64,000 nucleotides of DNA. It comes from Aquabacterium sp. J223 (GTDB lineage Bacteria > Pseudomonadota > Gammaproteobacteria > Burkholderiales > Burkholderiaceae_C). Position 1 is the first letter of the stretch; each line of letters starts with the position of its first letter. The notes under the pieces were generated by a model that saw only the letters and a program-made list of their open reading frames with translations, made no database searches and was not told the origin of the DNA. The stretch is from contig NZ_CP088297.1 of assembly GCF_024666615.1 (NCBI RefSeq), positions 3,514,501-3,578,500 on the forward strand, in the 5' to 3' direction. This document shows, piece after piece, positions 16,952-25,782 of the stretch. A program made the position numbers and the translations under genes.

Positions 16952-17821
16952 TCAGCCGCGACGGCGGCGCTTGACCGCCCAGCCGAGCAGCCCCAGCCCG
17001 CCGACCATCAGGGCGTAGGTGGACGGCTCGGGAATGGCCGGCACCGGTGGCTGCTCGACGATCTCCCCCACCTTGCCGGCGATGAACGCGTTGGTGAAGG
17101 ACTGGGCCGTCAGGCCGCCGCTGCGCAGCAGGTTCAGGTCCCACGCCCCGCCGCCGGTGGCCAGCGCCAGGTCGACGTACTGGGCTTCGGTGTTGCCGGT
17201 GCCGGACAGCACGCTGGCGCCGGCGCAGGTGGTGAAGCCGCCGGCGCCATCGGCCTTGTAGCCGGTGCTGCCGATCAGCCCGATGGCCGCGCTGCCGTCG
17301 CCGCAGCCGAAGGTGGCGTTGACCACCGCGTTGAGCAGGGTGCCGGTGGCCAGCAGGCTGTCGCGCACGCCGTTGAAGCTGAGCGCGTTGTTGGTGTTGT
17401 CGCGGTCCTCGTCGGTGATGAGGATGTAGTTGCGCACGGCATCGCCGCGGAAGGCGTAGCCGTTGGCGAAGGCGATGGCGGCCCAGCCGTCCTCGGTCGA
17501 CCCGGTGACCTGCAGGCCGCTGGCCGCGGTGGCGAACCCGGCGACCGAGCCGAGTTGCCCGCCGTCGACCGCGAAGCTGCGCACCCGGCTGGGCGCCGGC
17601 GCGGCGCTGGCGCTGAAGCCGACCAGGCCGTAGCGGTTGTCCGTGACGGCCGCGGCGTTGAGGCCGGCGTCCAGCGTCGGGATCGAGGCGGCGATCCAGG
17701 CCTGCTCGCCGGACATCGAGCCCGACTCGTCCATCAGCACGACGATGTCGGCCGTCTTGGCCTGCACCGACACGGCGCTCGCCAACGCGGCGCCAAGGGC
17801 CACCAGGGTCTTGTGGTTCAT
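16952..17821 (-). CDS. VWA-domain protein with PEP-CTERM sorting signal
   Basis: This 289-residue exported protein has a Sec signal (about 1-21, VSVQA cleavage region), a von Willebrand A domain starting at IVVLMDESGSMSG with a complete MIDAS motif (Asp31-Ser33-Ser35), and a PEP-CTERM tail: IPEPSTYALMVGG, a hydrophobic helix, then VKRRRRG. Such tails are cut by exosortase (EpsH/XrtA-type) and link surface proteins to exopolysaccharide production in Gram-negative bacteria. Four cysteines lie in the middle of the mature region. AGGAG precedes the start. It converges with fliK, 21 bases apart, and opens the non-flagellar island. Confidence 0.88.
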   Translation of the reverse strand: MNHKTLVALGAALASAVSVQAKTADIVVLMDESGSMSGEQAWIAASIPTLDAGLNAAAVTDNRYGLVGFSASAAPAPSRVRSFAVDGGQLGSVAGFATAASGLQVTGSTEDGWAAIAFANGYAFRGDAVRNYILITDEDRDNTNNALSFNGVRDSLLATGTLLNAVVNATFGCGDGSAAIGLIGSTGYKADGAGGFTTCAGASVLSGTGNTEAQYVDLALATGGGAWDLNLLRSGGLTAQSFTNAFIAGKVGEIVEQPPVPAIPEPSTYALMVGGLGLLGWAVKRRRRG

Positions 17822-17911
17822 GGGTACTCCTGCTGCACGGGACGGACTCCCGCGCGGCCACTCTAGGTGGGTGCGCGGAACCCCGCTTCCCCTAGCTGCA
17901 GGACCCTCGCC

Positions 17912-17931
17912 GGCATGCCAATTGGCATGCC
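17912..17931. promoter_or_regulatory. 20-bp perfect palindrome upstream of the VWA gene
   Basis: GGCATGCC-AATT-GGCATGCC is an uninterrupted perfect palindrome in the 150-base gap between the VWA/PEP-CTERM gene and the esterase gene upstream on the same strand. It lies about 91 bases from the VWA start, a reasonable distance for an operator. It lacks a T run, so it is less likely to be a terminator. Confidence 0.5.
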
Positions 17932-17971
17932 CGAACGACCCCTCAGGTGGAGGTCTCGGCCGGCCCGCGCC

Positions 17972-20089
17972 TCACGGCAGCACGGGGTTGGCGATCGCCC
18001 GCGCCACGATGGCGTCGGCGTCGCGTCGCAGCAGCAGCCGTTGCGCGACCAGCTCGTCGGCCGCCGCCGTCACCGCCGCGACGTACCCGGCCTGCGTGCC
18101 GTACAGCTGCTCCAGCGAGGGCCGCCCGTCGCCCGCCGCCTGCGCCGCGGCCGTCGTCTTGTGGAAGGGGATGTAGCCGCCCGTCAGGTTGGACAGGTCG
18201 ACGATGCCCGGCGTGGCCACGTAGTTGAACTCGACGCTGGTGCCCAGCGGCGCCCGCGCCTCGACGCTGCGGATGCCGGCGCGGGTGAGCCCGGTCGCCG
18301 GGTCGACCTGCGGCACGAGGATGGCGTAGTCGCGGTTGAGGTAGGCCGGCGGCAGCACGCTGGCGATGCCCGACTCGTCCTGCGGCAGGTACTGCGGGCC
18401 GAAGTCCAGCAGCGGGAAGCCGTTGTAGCGCGCCAGGTACTGGAACTCGGGGATGGCGGTGGGCGTGCCGCTGACCGGCCAGGTCAGCCCCTTCATCGCC
18501 GGGAAGACGAGCTGGTCGGCGCGCACCAGCGTGCCGTCGGCGATGCGCGGCGTTTGGCTGGCGGGCGGGGCGGTGTTGCGCACCACCCAGTCCTCCAGCG
18601 CGATGAAGAGCGCGCGGAAGGTGTCGTTGAAATGCACCACCGTGCCGGCCGGGTAGACGTTGCGCGTCGGCGCGAAGCTGATGCTGGCGGTGCCGCCAGC
18701 GCCGCCGTGCTGCGTGCTGGCGTAGTAGTAGATGCGCGCGTTGTCCGGCTGCACCAGGTCGCGCAGGCCGAAGGCGTCGGTCAGCACCGGCGAGCCCTGC
18801 AGCTGCCAGAACTCGGTGCCCGACAGGCCGAGGAAGAACTTCGGGCAGGTGTTGCTGGCGCTGCAGCGGGCCATCACGCCGCCGCGGCGGCCGGTCATCT
18901 CGTCGGTGTAGTCGGCGGCCAGCGCGCGGGGGGCGGTCTGGCCGAACGCGGTGTGGTCGGTGCGCAGGCCGCCGCCGCCGCCCGGCACGGCGAAGCGAGT
19001 GTTGATGTGGGTCTGCCGCGCGGCCACGTGGGCGTACAGGCCGTCGAACACCCGGCCGCCGTCCAGCGCCTGGTTGAAGCCCAGGTGCAGGAAGGTCTTC
19101 ATCGCATTGCCCGACTGCGAGGTGCCCTGGCCGATGGTGTGCGTGATGCGCCCGGCCAGCGGGTTGGGCGTGCCGGCGCTGTCGGCCGCCTGACGGCGGA
19201 AGAAGCTCACCGTGTCGCGCAGCGCGGCCAGGCCGACGCCCATCACCTTCGGGTCCTTGGCGACGTAGACCAGCTCGTACAGGTACTTGGGGTCGAAGCC
19301 GCCCTTCAGGCACACGCTGGTCGGGCTGGCCGTGCCGGGGAACGGGTTGGCGCCGCTGCAGGTGGCGAAGGTCCAGTCCGCGGCGGGGATGAGCACGCGC
19401 GGGTCGGTCTCGTTGACGCGCCGCGTCAGGCTATAGCCCGGCTGCGTGTTGTCCAGGCTCGCCGGCTCGTACGGGATCATGGTGCCGTTGAAGACACCGC
19501 CGGGCAGCGTCATCGAGGGCGTGGCCGCGGTGGGCACCAGCTCGGTCCGGTAGGGCCCGGTGATGGCGCTGCCGTCGGCGTTCTTCGCCACCGGCACCGT
19601 CGCCGTCAGCCGCTGCGGGCTGCTCTTCGGCACGTCGCCCTGCCAGGCCGAGTAGAGGAAGACGTAGCCGCGCTCCAGGTACACCGCGTCACCCGGCGAC
19701 GCCGTCGGGTTGATCAGCGTGAGGATGTTGCCGCGGTTGGGCGCGTCGTAGCGCAGCACGCCGTTGGCCTTGCTCATGTCCTTCGGCTTGATGAGCAGGA
19801 AGTCGGCCTTGTAGTCGACCAGCCCGTTGGCGTTGCGCGGCGCCAGCCTGAGGTCCTGGATGACGGCGTTCTTCGGGTCGTCGGGGTCGACCTCGCCGCT
19901 GACCGTGCCGGTGAGCTGTTCGTAGGCGCCCACGCTGCCGTAGCTGCCGGGGAAGTCCTGCGTGGCGGTGACCGCCAGCGTCAGGCGCGGTGTCTTCGGC
20001 GCGGCGGCCGGGGCGTCGTCGCCGCCGCCGCAGGCCGCCACCAGCGTGGCGGTCAGCAGCGCGGCGCCGCGGAGGATGAGGAAGGTCAT
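17972..20089 (-). CDS. Secreted alpha/beta-hydrolase lipoprotein
   Basis: A 705-residue lipoprotein precursor: signal helix then lipobox LVAAC (Cys about 20) followed by GGGDDAPAAA. The mature part resembles the large alpha/beta-hydrolase domain family found in proteobacterial outer-membrane or periplasmic esterases. A nucleophile elbow GQGTSQSGNAM is clear, and the region ITHTIGQGTSQSG ... LHLGFNQ is family-like. The substrate is unknown; an ester of an organic or aromatic acid would fit the adjacent tannase-family gene. The ATG at 20089 has AGGAGA upstream. It lies 20 bases downstream of the tannase-like gene and is probably co-transcribed with it. Confidence 0.75.
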   Translation of the reverse strand: MTFLILRGAALLTATLVAACGGGDDAPAAAPKTPRLTLAVTATQDFPGSYGSVGAYEQLTGTVSGEVDPDDPKNAVIQDLRLAPRNANGLVDYKADFLLIKPKDMSKANGVLRYDAPNRGNILTLINPTASPGDAVYLERGYVFLYSAWQGDVPKSSPQRLTATVPVAKNADGSAITGPYRTELVPTAATPSMTLPGGVFNGTMIPYEPASLDNTQPGYSLTRRVNETDPRVLIPAADWTFATCSGANPFPGTASPTSVCLKGGFDPKYLYELVYVAKDPKVMGVGLAALRDTVSFFRRQAADSAGTPNPLAGRITHTIGQGTSQSGNAMKTFLHLGFNQALDGGRVFDGLYAHVAARQTHINTRFAVPGGGGGLRTDHTAFGQTAPRALAADYTDEMTGRRGGVMARCSASNTCPKFFLGLSGTEFWQLQGSPVLTDAFGLRDLVQPDNARIYYYASTQHGGAGGTASISFAPTRNVYPAGTVVHFNDTFRALFIALEDWVVRNTAPPASQTPRIADGTLVRADQLVFPAMKGLTWPVSGTPTAIPEFQYLARYNGFPLLDFGPQYLPQDESGIASVLPPAYLNRDYAILVPQVDPATGLTRAGIRSVEARAPLGTSVEFNYVATPGIVDLSNLTGGYIPFHKTTAAAQAAGDGRPSLEQLYGTQAGYVAAVTAAADELVAQRLLLRRDADAIVARAIANPVLP

Positions 20090-20109
20090 GGTGCGTCTCC
20101 TGGTGCGTT

Positions 20110-21750
20110 CTAGTTGCAGCTGAAGCTGGCCGCGTCGTCCGTGCTGCCCTGGCCCCGGTAGGTGGCCTTCTTCGGGTAGGGGCACAGCGGGCGGGTGCGC
20201 ACGGTGTTGCCCGCCACCACCCGGCTGGCGACGATCTGGTCGGGGGCGGTGCCCTGCTCGACCCAGCGGTCGAGCGCCATCAGCACGTCGCGGTCGGCGT
20301 TGACCACCGGCGACGGGCCGCCCTGGTTGCCGAAGTGGCCGGTGCCGCTGCCGCCCGAGCAGTGCCCCATGCCGGGCACCAGGAACAGGCGGAAGAAGCC
20401 GTCCACGGCGGCCTGCGAGCCCTGCGCCGTCCGCAGCCGATCGGCATAGGCGATGGTGTCCACCGCGTTGACCACCGGGTCGGCCCAGCCCTGGTAGACG
20501 ATGGCCTTGCCGCCGCGGGCCTTGAAGGCGGCGAGGTCGACGCTGGTCTGGTCGACCAGCGGCCCGACGACCGCCTCGGCGTAGGTGACGTCGCGGTCGT
20601 GGTCGAAGCTCCACCAGTTCCACTGCGGGTTGCCGAACACCCACAGACGCCAGTAGTCGGCGCGCACCGGTTCGCTGCCGCCCCAGTAGCCCGACCAGCC
20701 GGCTTCGGTGCCCACCGGCAGGCCGGGGTAGAGCTGGGCGTTGGTGCGCGGGTTCTTCGGCCCGGCGTAGATCTTCTTGGCCACGCCGATCTCGTCGGCG
20801 GTGAGGCAGCCGGTGGTCTGGCCGGACGCGCACAGCAGGGTGTCGACGTTGAAGGTGCAGGCGCGCGGGTCCTCCATCACGCCGTCGGTCACGCCGTCCA
20901 GCGCATCGCAGGCGGCGACGGCGGCGGTGGTGATGGTGGCCGCCTTGGCGGCCGACAGGATCAGCGGCCCGTTGGTGTTGGGCGCCCGGTTGGACAGGAA
21001 GCGGTGCAGGAACTCGACGTTCAGCCGCGTCCGGTTGTTGCCCGGCGCCCCGGCGACCACACCGTCGAAGTCCTCCGGGTAGCGCTGCAGCTGCGCATAG
21101 GCCTGGTGGCCGCCGGTGGAACAGCCGTAGTAGTAGGCGCGCTTGATGGCTTCGCCGCGCAGGCCGGCCACCAGCTGCTTGGCCGGCACGGTGATGGCGT
21201 GGATGGAGCGCGAGCCCCAGTCGCGGATCTTCTCGGGATGGCCCACGCCCCAGAACATCTCGTTGGGGTCGCTGGACTGGTGGCCGGTGTCGCCGCCCAC
21301 CGCGGCATACCCCTGGCGCAGCGCGTAGGCCATGTCGCCGTAGCTGAGCGCCGGGCTGTAGCCGCCGTTGCCGGTGGTGACCAGCTTGCCGTTCCAGGCC
21401 GTGCCCTGCGGCACCCACACCTGGAAGTTGATGAGCGAGTCGCTGGTCGGCGTGGCCCTGGCCTCGATGCGGCAGAACGCCGGCAGGTTGGCCAGCGCGC
21501 CGCTGCCCGGCGGCGTGTAGCTGCCGGCCGGCACGGCGGTGGCGGCCGTCACGGCTGCGCCCTGCAGGGCGACCGCGGCGGCCACGCTCGCCGTGTCGCA
21601 CGCGGCCGGGGCGGCGGGTGCCGCGGTGGCGGGGGGCGCTTCGTCGCCGCCGCCGCAGGCCGCCACCAGCGTGGCGATCGTCAGCGTGGCCGCGGTGGCG
21701 GGAAGCAGGCGGCGAAGGCGCGCCGGACGCGCGCGTCGGATGCGGGTCAT
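20110..21750 (-). CDS. Tannase/feruloyl esterase family lipoprotein
   Basis: This 546-residue protein belongs to the tannase/feruloyl esterase family, enzymes that split aromatic acid esters. It has a twin-arginine-rich leader and a lipobox LVAACGGGDE, so it should be an exported lipoprotein. The family's CS-D-HC arrangement is visible: YYGCSTGGHQA (nucleophile Ser with the neighbouring Cys), QGWADPVV (Asp) and GMGHCSGG (His-Cys). The first 36 bases of its lipobox region are identical to those of the next gene. With the neighbouring hydrolase, TctC protein and AtuA pair it may serve uptake and breakdown of an esterified plant-type acid. Confidence 0.85.
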   Translation of the reverse strand: MTRIRRARPARLRRLLPATAATLTIATLVAACGGGDEAPPATAAPAAPAACDTASVAAAVALQGAAVTAATAVPAGSYTPPGSGALANLPAFCRIEARATPTSDSLINFQVWVPQGTAWNGKLVTTGNGGYSPALSYGDMAYALRQGYAAVGGDTGHQSSDPNEMFWGVGHPEKIRDWGSRSIHAITVPAKQLVAGLRGEAIKRAYYYGCSTGGHQAYAQLQRYPEDFDGVVAGAPGNNRTRLNVEFLHRFLSNRAPNTNGPLILSAAKAATITTAAVAACDALDGVTDGVMEDPRACTFNVDTLLCASGQTTGCLTADEIGVAKKIYAGPKNPRTNAQLYPGLPVGTEAGWSGYWGGSEPVRADYWRLWVFGNPQWNWWSFDHDRDVTYAEAVVGPLVDQTSVDLAAFKARGGKAIVYQGWADPVVNAVDTIAYADRLRTAQGSQAAVDGFFRLFLVPGMGHCSGGSGTGHFGNQGGPSPVVNADRDVLMALDRWVEQGTAPDQIVASRVVAGNTVRTRPLCPYPKKATYRGQGSTDDAASFSCN

Positions 21751-21872
21751 GGGGGTCTCCTGGGCTCTTGTCGTTGTCGGCTCGTCTGGGCGAGCGCGGT
21801 CGAAGGCCCCGCCGCCGGGCGGCGGGCCGTGTCGTCGATCGGGGTGGGCCGTGGGAGCGGCCTAGCGGCGGC

Positions 21873-22850
21873 TCATTCGGGCTCGATGCCGGCGGCCTTG
21901 ATGACCCGGCCCCACTTCTGCGACTCGCTGGCCTGGAAGCGGGCCAGCTCGGCCGGCGTCGTGGTCCAGGCCTCGGCGCCGGAGGTGTCGAAGAAGGTCT
22001 TCGCCGGGGCGCTCTTCACCGCCGCCACCAGCAGCTCCTGCAAGCCATTGACCACCGGCGCCGGCGTGCCCGCGGGCACGTAGGCGGCGAACCAGTAGCT
22101 CATGTCGTAGCCCTTGACGCCGGCCTCGTCGAGGGTCGGCACGTCGGGCAGCTGCGGGCTGCGCTTCTGGGTGGAGAACCCCAGCGGCTTCAACTTGCCG
22201 GCACGCACCTGCGGCAGGCCGGTGGCCGTGTCGGTGATCATCAGGTCGATCTGCCCGCCGAGCAGGTCGGTGATGGCGCCGGGGTTGCTCTTGTAGGGCA
22301 CGTGCAGGATGTCGGTGCCCGACAGCTGCTTGAACATCTCGCCGGCGACCCGGCTGGACGCGCTGCCGCTGCCGAAGCTCAAGCGGCCGGGCGTCTTCTT
22401 CGCCGCGGCGACCAGGTCGGCCACGGTCTTGTACGGCGCATCCGGCCGCACCACCAGCACCTGGCCGCCCTTGCCCAGACCGGTCACCGGCGCGAAGTCC
22501 TTCACCGGGTCGTAGCTCAGCTTCTTGAACAGGTGCTCGTTGGCGGCGTGCGTGGTGTTGGTGGTGATGAAGACGGTGTAGCCGTCGGGGGCCGCCCGCG
22601 CGACCTGCTGCGCGGCCGGCATGCCGCTGGCGCCGGCCTTGTTCTCCACCACCACGGTCTGCTTGGTCTGCTCGGTGATGGACTGCGCCAGCGCGCGGGC
22701 CAGCTGGTCGGTGGCGCTGCCGGCCTGGAACGGCACGACGAAGGTGATCGGCTTGTCCGGGTAGCGGCCCTGGGCGTGTGCGGCGGGCAGGCCGCCGGCC
22801 AGGGCGGCGGCGAGGGTGGCGAGCAGGGCTCGGCGTTGCAACGGGGTCAT
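21873..22850 (-). CDS. TctC/Bug-family periplasmic solute-binding protein
   Basis: The 325-residue product has a clear signal peptide (residues 1-26, ending PAAHA) and the Bug/TctC fold signature: YPDKPITFVVPFQAGSATDQLAR, then NKAGASGMPAAQQVARAAPDGYT and a C-terminal KWGRVIKAAGI. Bug proteins bind carboxylates such as aromatic or dicarboxylic acids and are greatly expanded in Burkholderiales, usually without their own transporter, as here. The start overlaps the stop of the upstream AtuA small gene (ATGA), indicating coupled translation and a shared catabolic role. Confidence 0.92.
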   Translation of the reverse strand: MTPLQRRALLATLAAALAGGLPAAHAQGRYPDKPITFVVPFQAGSATDQLARALAQSITEQTKQTVVVENKAGASGMPAAQQVARAAPDGYTVFITTNTTHAANEHLFKKLSYDPVKDFAPVTGLGKGGQVLVVRPDAPYKTVADLVAAAKKTPGRLSFGSGSASSRVAGEMFKQLSGTDILHVPYKSNPGAITDLLGGQIDLMITDTATGLPQVRAGKLKPLGFSTQKRSPQLPDVPTLDEAGVKGYDMSYWFAAYVPAGTPAPVVNGLQELLVAAVKSAPAKTFFDTSGAEAWTTTPAELARFQASESQKWGRVIKAAGIEPE

Positions 22851-23236
22851 GGGGCGATGTCTCCTCTGGGCAGGTCCGGTTCTGGTTTCAGGAAGGGCTG
22901 CAGGTCGGGCGGCACCCGCAGCGGCAGCTCCAGCAGCAGGAAGGACAGGGCCTTGCCGTGGCTGTCGAGGTTGAGTGCGTCGTTGACGCCGCCGTCGAGC
23001 ACGCCGTCGAGCACGACGTTCATGGCCTGCAGCCGCGGCAGCAGGTGGCGGGTGACGCGCAGCGGCCGCCGGTGGGCGAACTGGCGGGTGACGGCGTCCA
23101 CCGTCACCTGCTCGACCAGCAGGTCCCACAGCGCCGGGTGCCAGGCGATCACGCTGATGTTCGAGCGGTCGCCCTTGTCGCCGGTGCGGCCGTGGGCGGC
23201 GCGGTACAGCGGCACGGTGAAGGTGTCCGGCGTCAT
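22847..23236 (-). CDS. AtuA-associated small subunit/domain protein
   Basis: A 129-residue protein with the motif AHGRTGDKGDRSNISVIAW near its start, the mark of the small ferredoxin-fold partner found fused to or beside AtuA (DUF1446) proteins of acyclic terpene and related catabolism. It begins five bases after the AtuA stop and overlaps the TctC gene start. It is probably a subunit of the same enzyme as AtuA. The reaction is not established. Confidence 0.82.
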   Translation of the reverse strand: MTPDTFTVPLYRAAHGRTGDKGDRSNISVIAWHPALWDLLVEQVTVDAVTRQFAHRRPLRVTRHLLPRLQAMNVVLDGVLDGGVNDALNLDSHGKALSFLLLELPLRVPPDLQPFLKPEPDLPRGDIAP

Positions 23237-23241
23237 GGGCG

Positions 23242-24600
23242 TCACGCCATCACCTCGACGCGCGCCTGCACCTGCGCGCGGTCGACGGCGCACGACACCG
23301 TGCCCAGGCGCTGTCGCAGGCCGGTGCGGACGCCGCCGCCGCCGGCGGGGCCGCAGGTGTAGAGGGCGGTGACCTCGCGCGCCAGGCGCTCGGCCACCGC
23401 GCGGTCGGCATGGTTGAGCGCCACGCGCAGCCGCACGTCGCGGGCGTCGCCGACGGGCTGCGCCGCCAGCCAGCGGCCCTCGTCGTCGCCGAAGACGCTG
23501 GCCACGCCGATCAGGTCCACCCGCAGCGGCCCGCAGCCGGCCAGCCGCCGGCGCAGCACGTCGGCGGCCAGGCGGGCGCGCGCCTCGGCGCCGCGGCCGG
23601 CGTAGGAGATCTCGCCCTCGGCCAGCCAGCCCTGGCGATGGAAGGCGTTGACCTTCAGCGTGGCGGGCCGCGCGCGGCCGCGCACCCCCTTGCAGGCGCA
23701 CCGTGTCGCGCCCCATCGGCAGCACCTCGGCCTCGCCGATGTCGGCGATCACGTCGGGGGTGAGGTAGGCGCACGGGTCGTGCAGCTCGTACAGCAGCTG
23801 CTCCTTGACGGTGTGCTCGTCGATCAGGCCGCCGGTGCCCTGGGCCTTGGTGATCGTGCAGTGGCCGTCGGCGTCGATCTCGGCGATGGGAAAGCCGATG
23901 GCCTCCAGGCCCGGCACGTCCTTGAAGCCGGGGTCCGCGTAGTAGCCGCCGCAGACCTGGGCGCCGCACTCGAGCAGGTGGCCGGCCATGGTGGCCCGGG
24001 CCAGCCGGTCCCAGTCGTCGTCGGCCCAGCCGTAGTGCGCCATCGCCGGGCCCAGCGCCAGCGAGGGATCGGCCACCCGGCCGGTGACCACGATGTCCGC
24101 CCCCGCGCGCAGGCCCTGCACGATGCCCTCGGCGCCCAGGTAGGCGTTGGCGCTGGCGATGTCCAGCGCGTCGGCGGCGTCACCGCGCGCCTCGGCCAGG
24201 CAGGCGTGCAGCAGCGGCCGCTGCCCGGGGCCGGACAGGTCGTCGCCCTCCACCACCGCGATGCGCGGCCGGCGCAGGCCCAGGCGGTCGGCCAGCGCCT
24301 GCAGCCGCCGCGCCGCGCCGCGGGGTTGGCGGCGCCGAAGTTGCCGACGATGCGGATGCGGTGGGCCAGGCAGTCGGCCAGCACCGGGCCGATCATCTCG
24401 TCGAGCAGCGGCTCGTAGCCGGCCTCGGGGTCGGCCTGCCGGGCCAGCTGGGCCAGCGCCAGCGTGCGCTCGGCCAGCGTCTCGAACATCAGCACCGCGG
24501 GCTGCCGGCGCGCGATCAGGGTGTCGACCACCGGCCGGGCCGCATCGACCCGGTCGCCGGAGAAGCCGGCGGCGGAACCGACCAGCAAGCTGTCCTTCAT
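23242..24600 (-). CDS. atuA: AtuA-like (DUF1446) protein, two frameshifts as sequenced
   Basis: The corrected product (about 452 residues) is an AtuA-type protein, a family linked to acyclic terpene utilisation and other branched-acid catabolism, usually beside acyl-CoA enzymes. Reading from ATG 24600: KDSLLVGSAAGFSGDRVDAA, then a break at GGGG 24322-24325 (one G short), then RIAVVEGDDL ... VVTGRVADPSLALGPAMAHYGW ... GGYYADPGFKDVPGL, then a break at CCCCC 23685-23689 (one C too many), then ATLKVNAFHRQGWLAEGEISYAG to the stop at 23242. Each part reads like the family, and the two changes cancel in length. It is divergent from the lysR gene that probably controls it. Confidence 0.82.
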
Positions 24601-24697
24601 GTGCACGCCTTCGTGTCCGCTGCCCGGGCGTCACCGAACGGCGCCGCGATGAGGACACTCTATGGATCGGTCGGCGGTAGGAGAATTCGCTTGTTTG

Positions 24698-24709
24698 GAT
24701 CAATTGATC
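24698..24709. promoter_or_regulatory. Palindrome in the lysR-atuA divergent promoter region
   Basis: GATCAATTGATC is a perfect 12-bp palindrome, A/T-rich for this genome, 10 bases upstream of the lysR start and about 98 bases from the atuA start. Its place suits autoregulation by the LysR protein, although it is shorter than a typical T-N11-A double site. Confidence 0.45.
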
Positions 24710-24719
24710 TGGAAAGCCG

Positions 24720-25640
24720 ATGACCACCCAGCGCCACCTCTCGACCCGGCAGCTGCGGGCCTTCGTGGCGCTGGCCGAGGCCCGCAACTTCACCCGCGCG
24801 GCGGCGCAGTGCCACCTGTCGCAACCGGCGTTCTCGGCCCTGGTGCGGGGGCTGGAGGAGGCGGTGGGCTGCCGGCTGTTCGACCGCGACACCCGCAAGG
24901 TGGAGCTGACGGCCGAGGGGCAGCGCTTCCTCGCCGGCGCCGAGCGGCTGCTGCAGGAGTTCGAGCACACGCTGCACGACCTGGGCGAACACGTGGCCCG
25001 CCGGCGCGGCCGGGTGGCGCTGGCCGCCCTGCCCGCGCTGGCGGCCGGCTGGCTGCCCGACGTGCTGGCCGCCTTCCAGGCCGAGTACCCCGACATCGAG
25101 CTCGACGTGGCCGACGCGCTGTCCGAGCAGTGCGTCGAGCGGGTGCGCAGCGGCCGCGCCGACTTCGCGCTGGCCTCGGTGCGGGCCGCGTCGCCCGAGC
25201 TGCGCACCGAACGCTTCTGCAGCGACCGCTTCCACCTCGTCTGCCGCGCCGACCACCCGCTGGCCCGCAAGTCCCGCATCGCGTTGGCCGACCTGGCCGG
25301 CCAGCCCTTCGTGCAGCTGGCGCGCTCGAGCAGCGTGCGCCAGCACATCGAGGCCGCCACCCGCGGCCACCCGCCGAAGACGGTGATGGAGCTGGAACAG
25401 CTGAGCAGCGTGGCCGGCATGGTGCGCGCGGGCCTGGGCGTGAGCGTGGTGCCGGCGCTGACGCTGTTCCACTTCCGCGACCCGGGGCTGGTCACCCGGC
25501 CGGTGGTGGCGCGCGGGCTGGTGCGCGAGATCTTCGTGCTGCGCCGGCGCGACCGCAGCCTGTCGCTGGCCGCGCAGACGCTGTTCGACTTCGTGGCCCG
25601 CCACCGCCCGACCACCGCCAACGCCCGCGCCCGGCCCTGA
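24720..25640 (+). CDS. LysR-family transcriptional regulator
   Basis: The 306-residue product has the LysR winged helix-turn-helix (STRQLRAFVALAEARNFTRAAAQCHLSQPAFSALVRGLEEAVG, about 8-50) and the effector-binding domain from about residue 95. Such regulators respond to pathway intermediates and usually control the divergent operon, here atuA-small subunit-tctC and perhaps the esterase genes beyond. Two Cys residues in SEQCVERV and FHLVCRADHP lie in the effector domain. The downstream gap to fliL (25641-25782) shows no clear promoter. Confidence 0.93.
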   Translation: MTTQRHLSTRQLRAFVALAEARNFTRAAAQCHLSQPAFSALVRGLEEAVGCRLFDRDTRKVELTAEGQRFLAGAERLLQEFEHTLHDLGEHVARRRGRVALAALPALAAGWLPDVLAAFQAEYPDIELDVADALSEQCVERVRSGRADFALASVRAASPELRTERFCSDRFHLVCRADHPLARKSRIALADLAGQPFVQLARSSSVRQHIEAATRGHPPKTVMELEQLSSVAGMVRAGLGVSVVPALTLFHFRDPGLVTRPVVARGLVREIFVLRRRDRSLSLAAQTLFDFVARHRPTTANARARP

Positions 25641-25782
25641 CCGGTCGGCGCGCGGGGGGGATTTCGCCCGCTTTTCGCCGCATCCCGGCGGGGGTCGCTG
25701 CCGACAATGGTCCGCATCCGCCGTGCCCCGTCGTGACCTTCGACACGCCGGCGCCACCGAAGACGAGCCCACCCCCACGCCC

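Noticed and set aside
17867-20113. A 748-codon frame opposite the esterase gene
   Set aside because: Its residue composition (Arg, Val, Gly, Ala, Gln) is typical of a shadow frame, and the minus strand has a signal peptide, a nucleophile elbow and a ribosome site.
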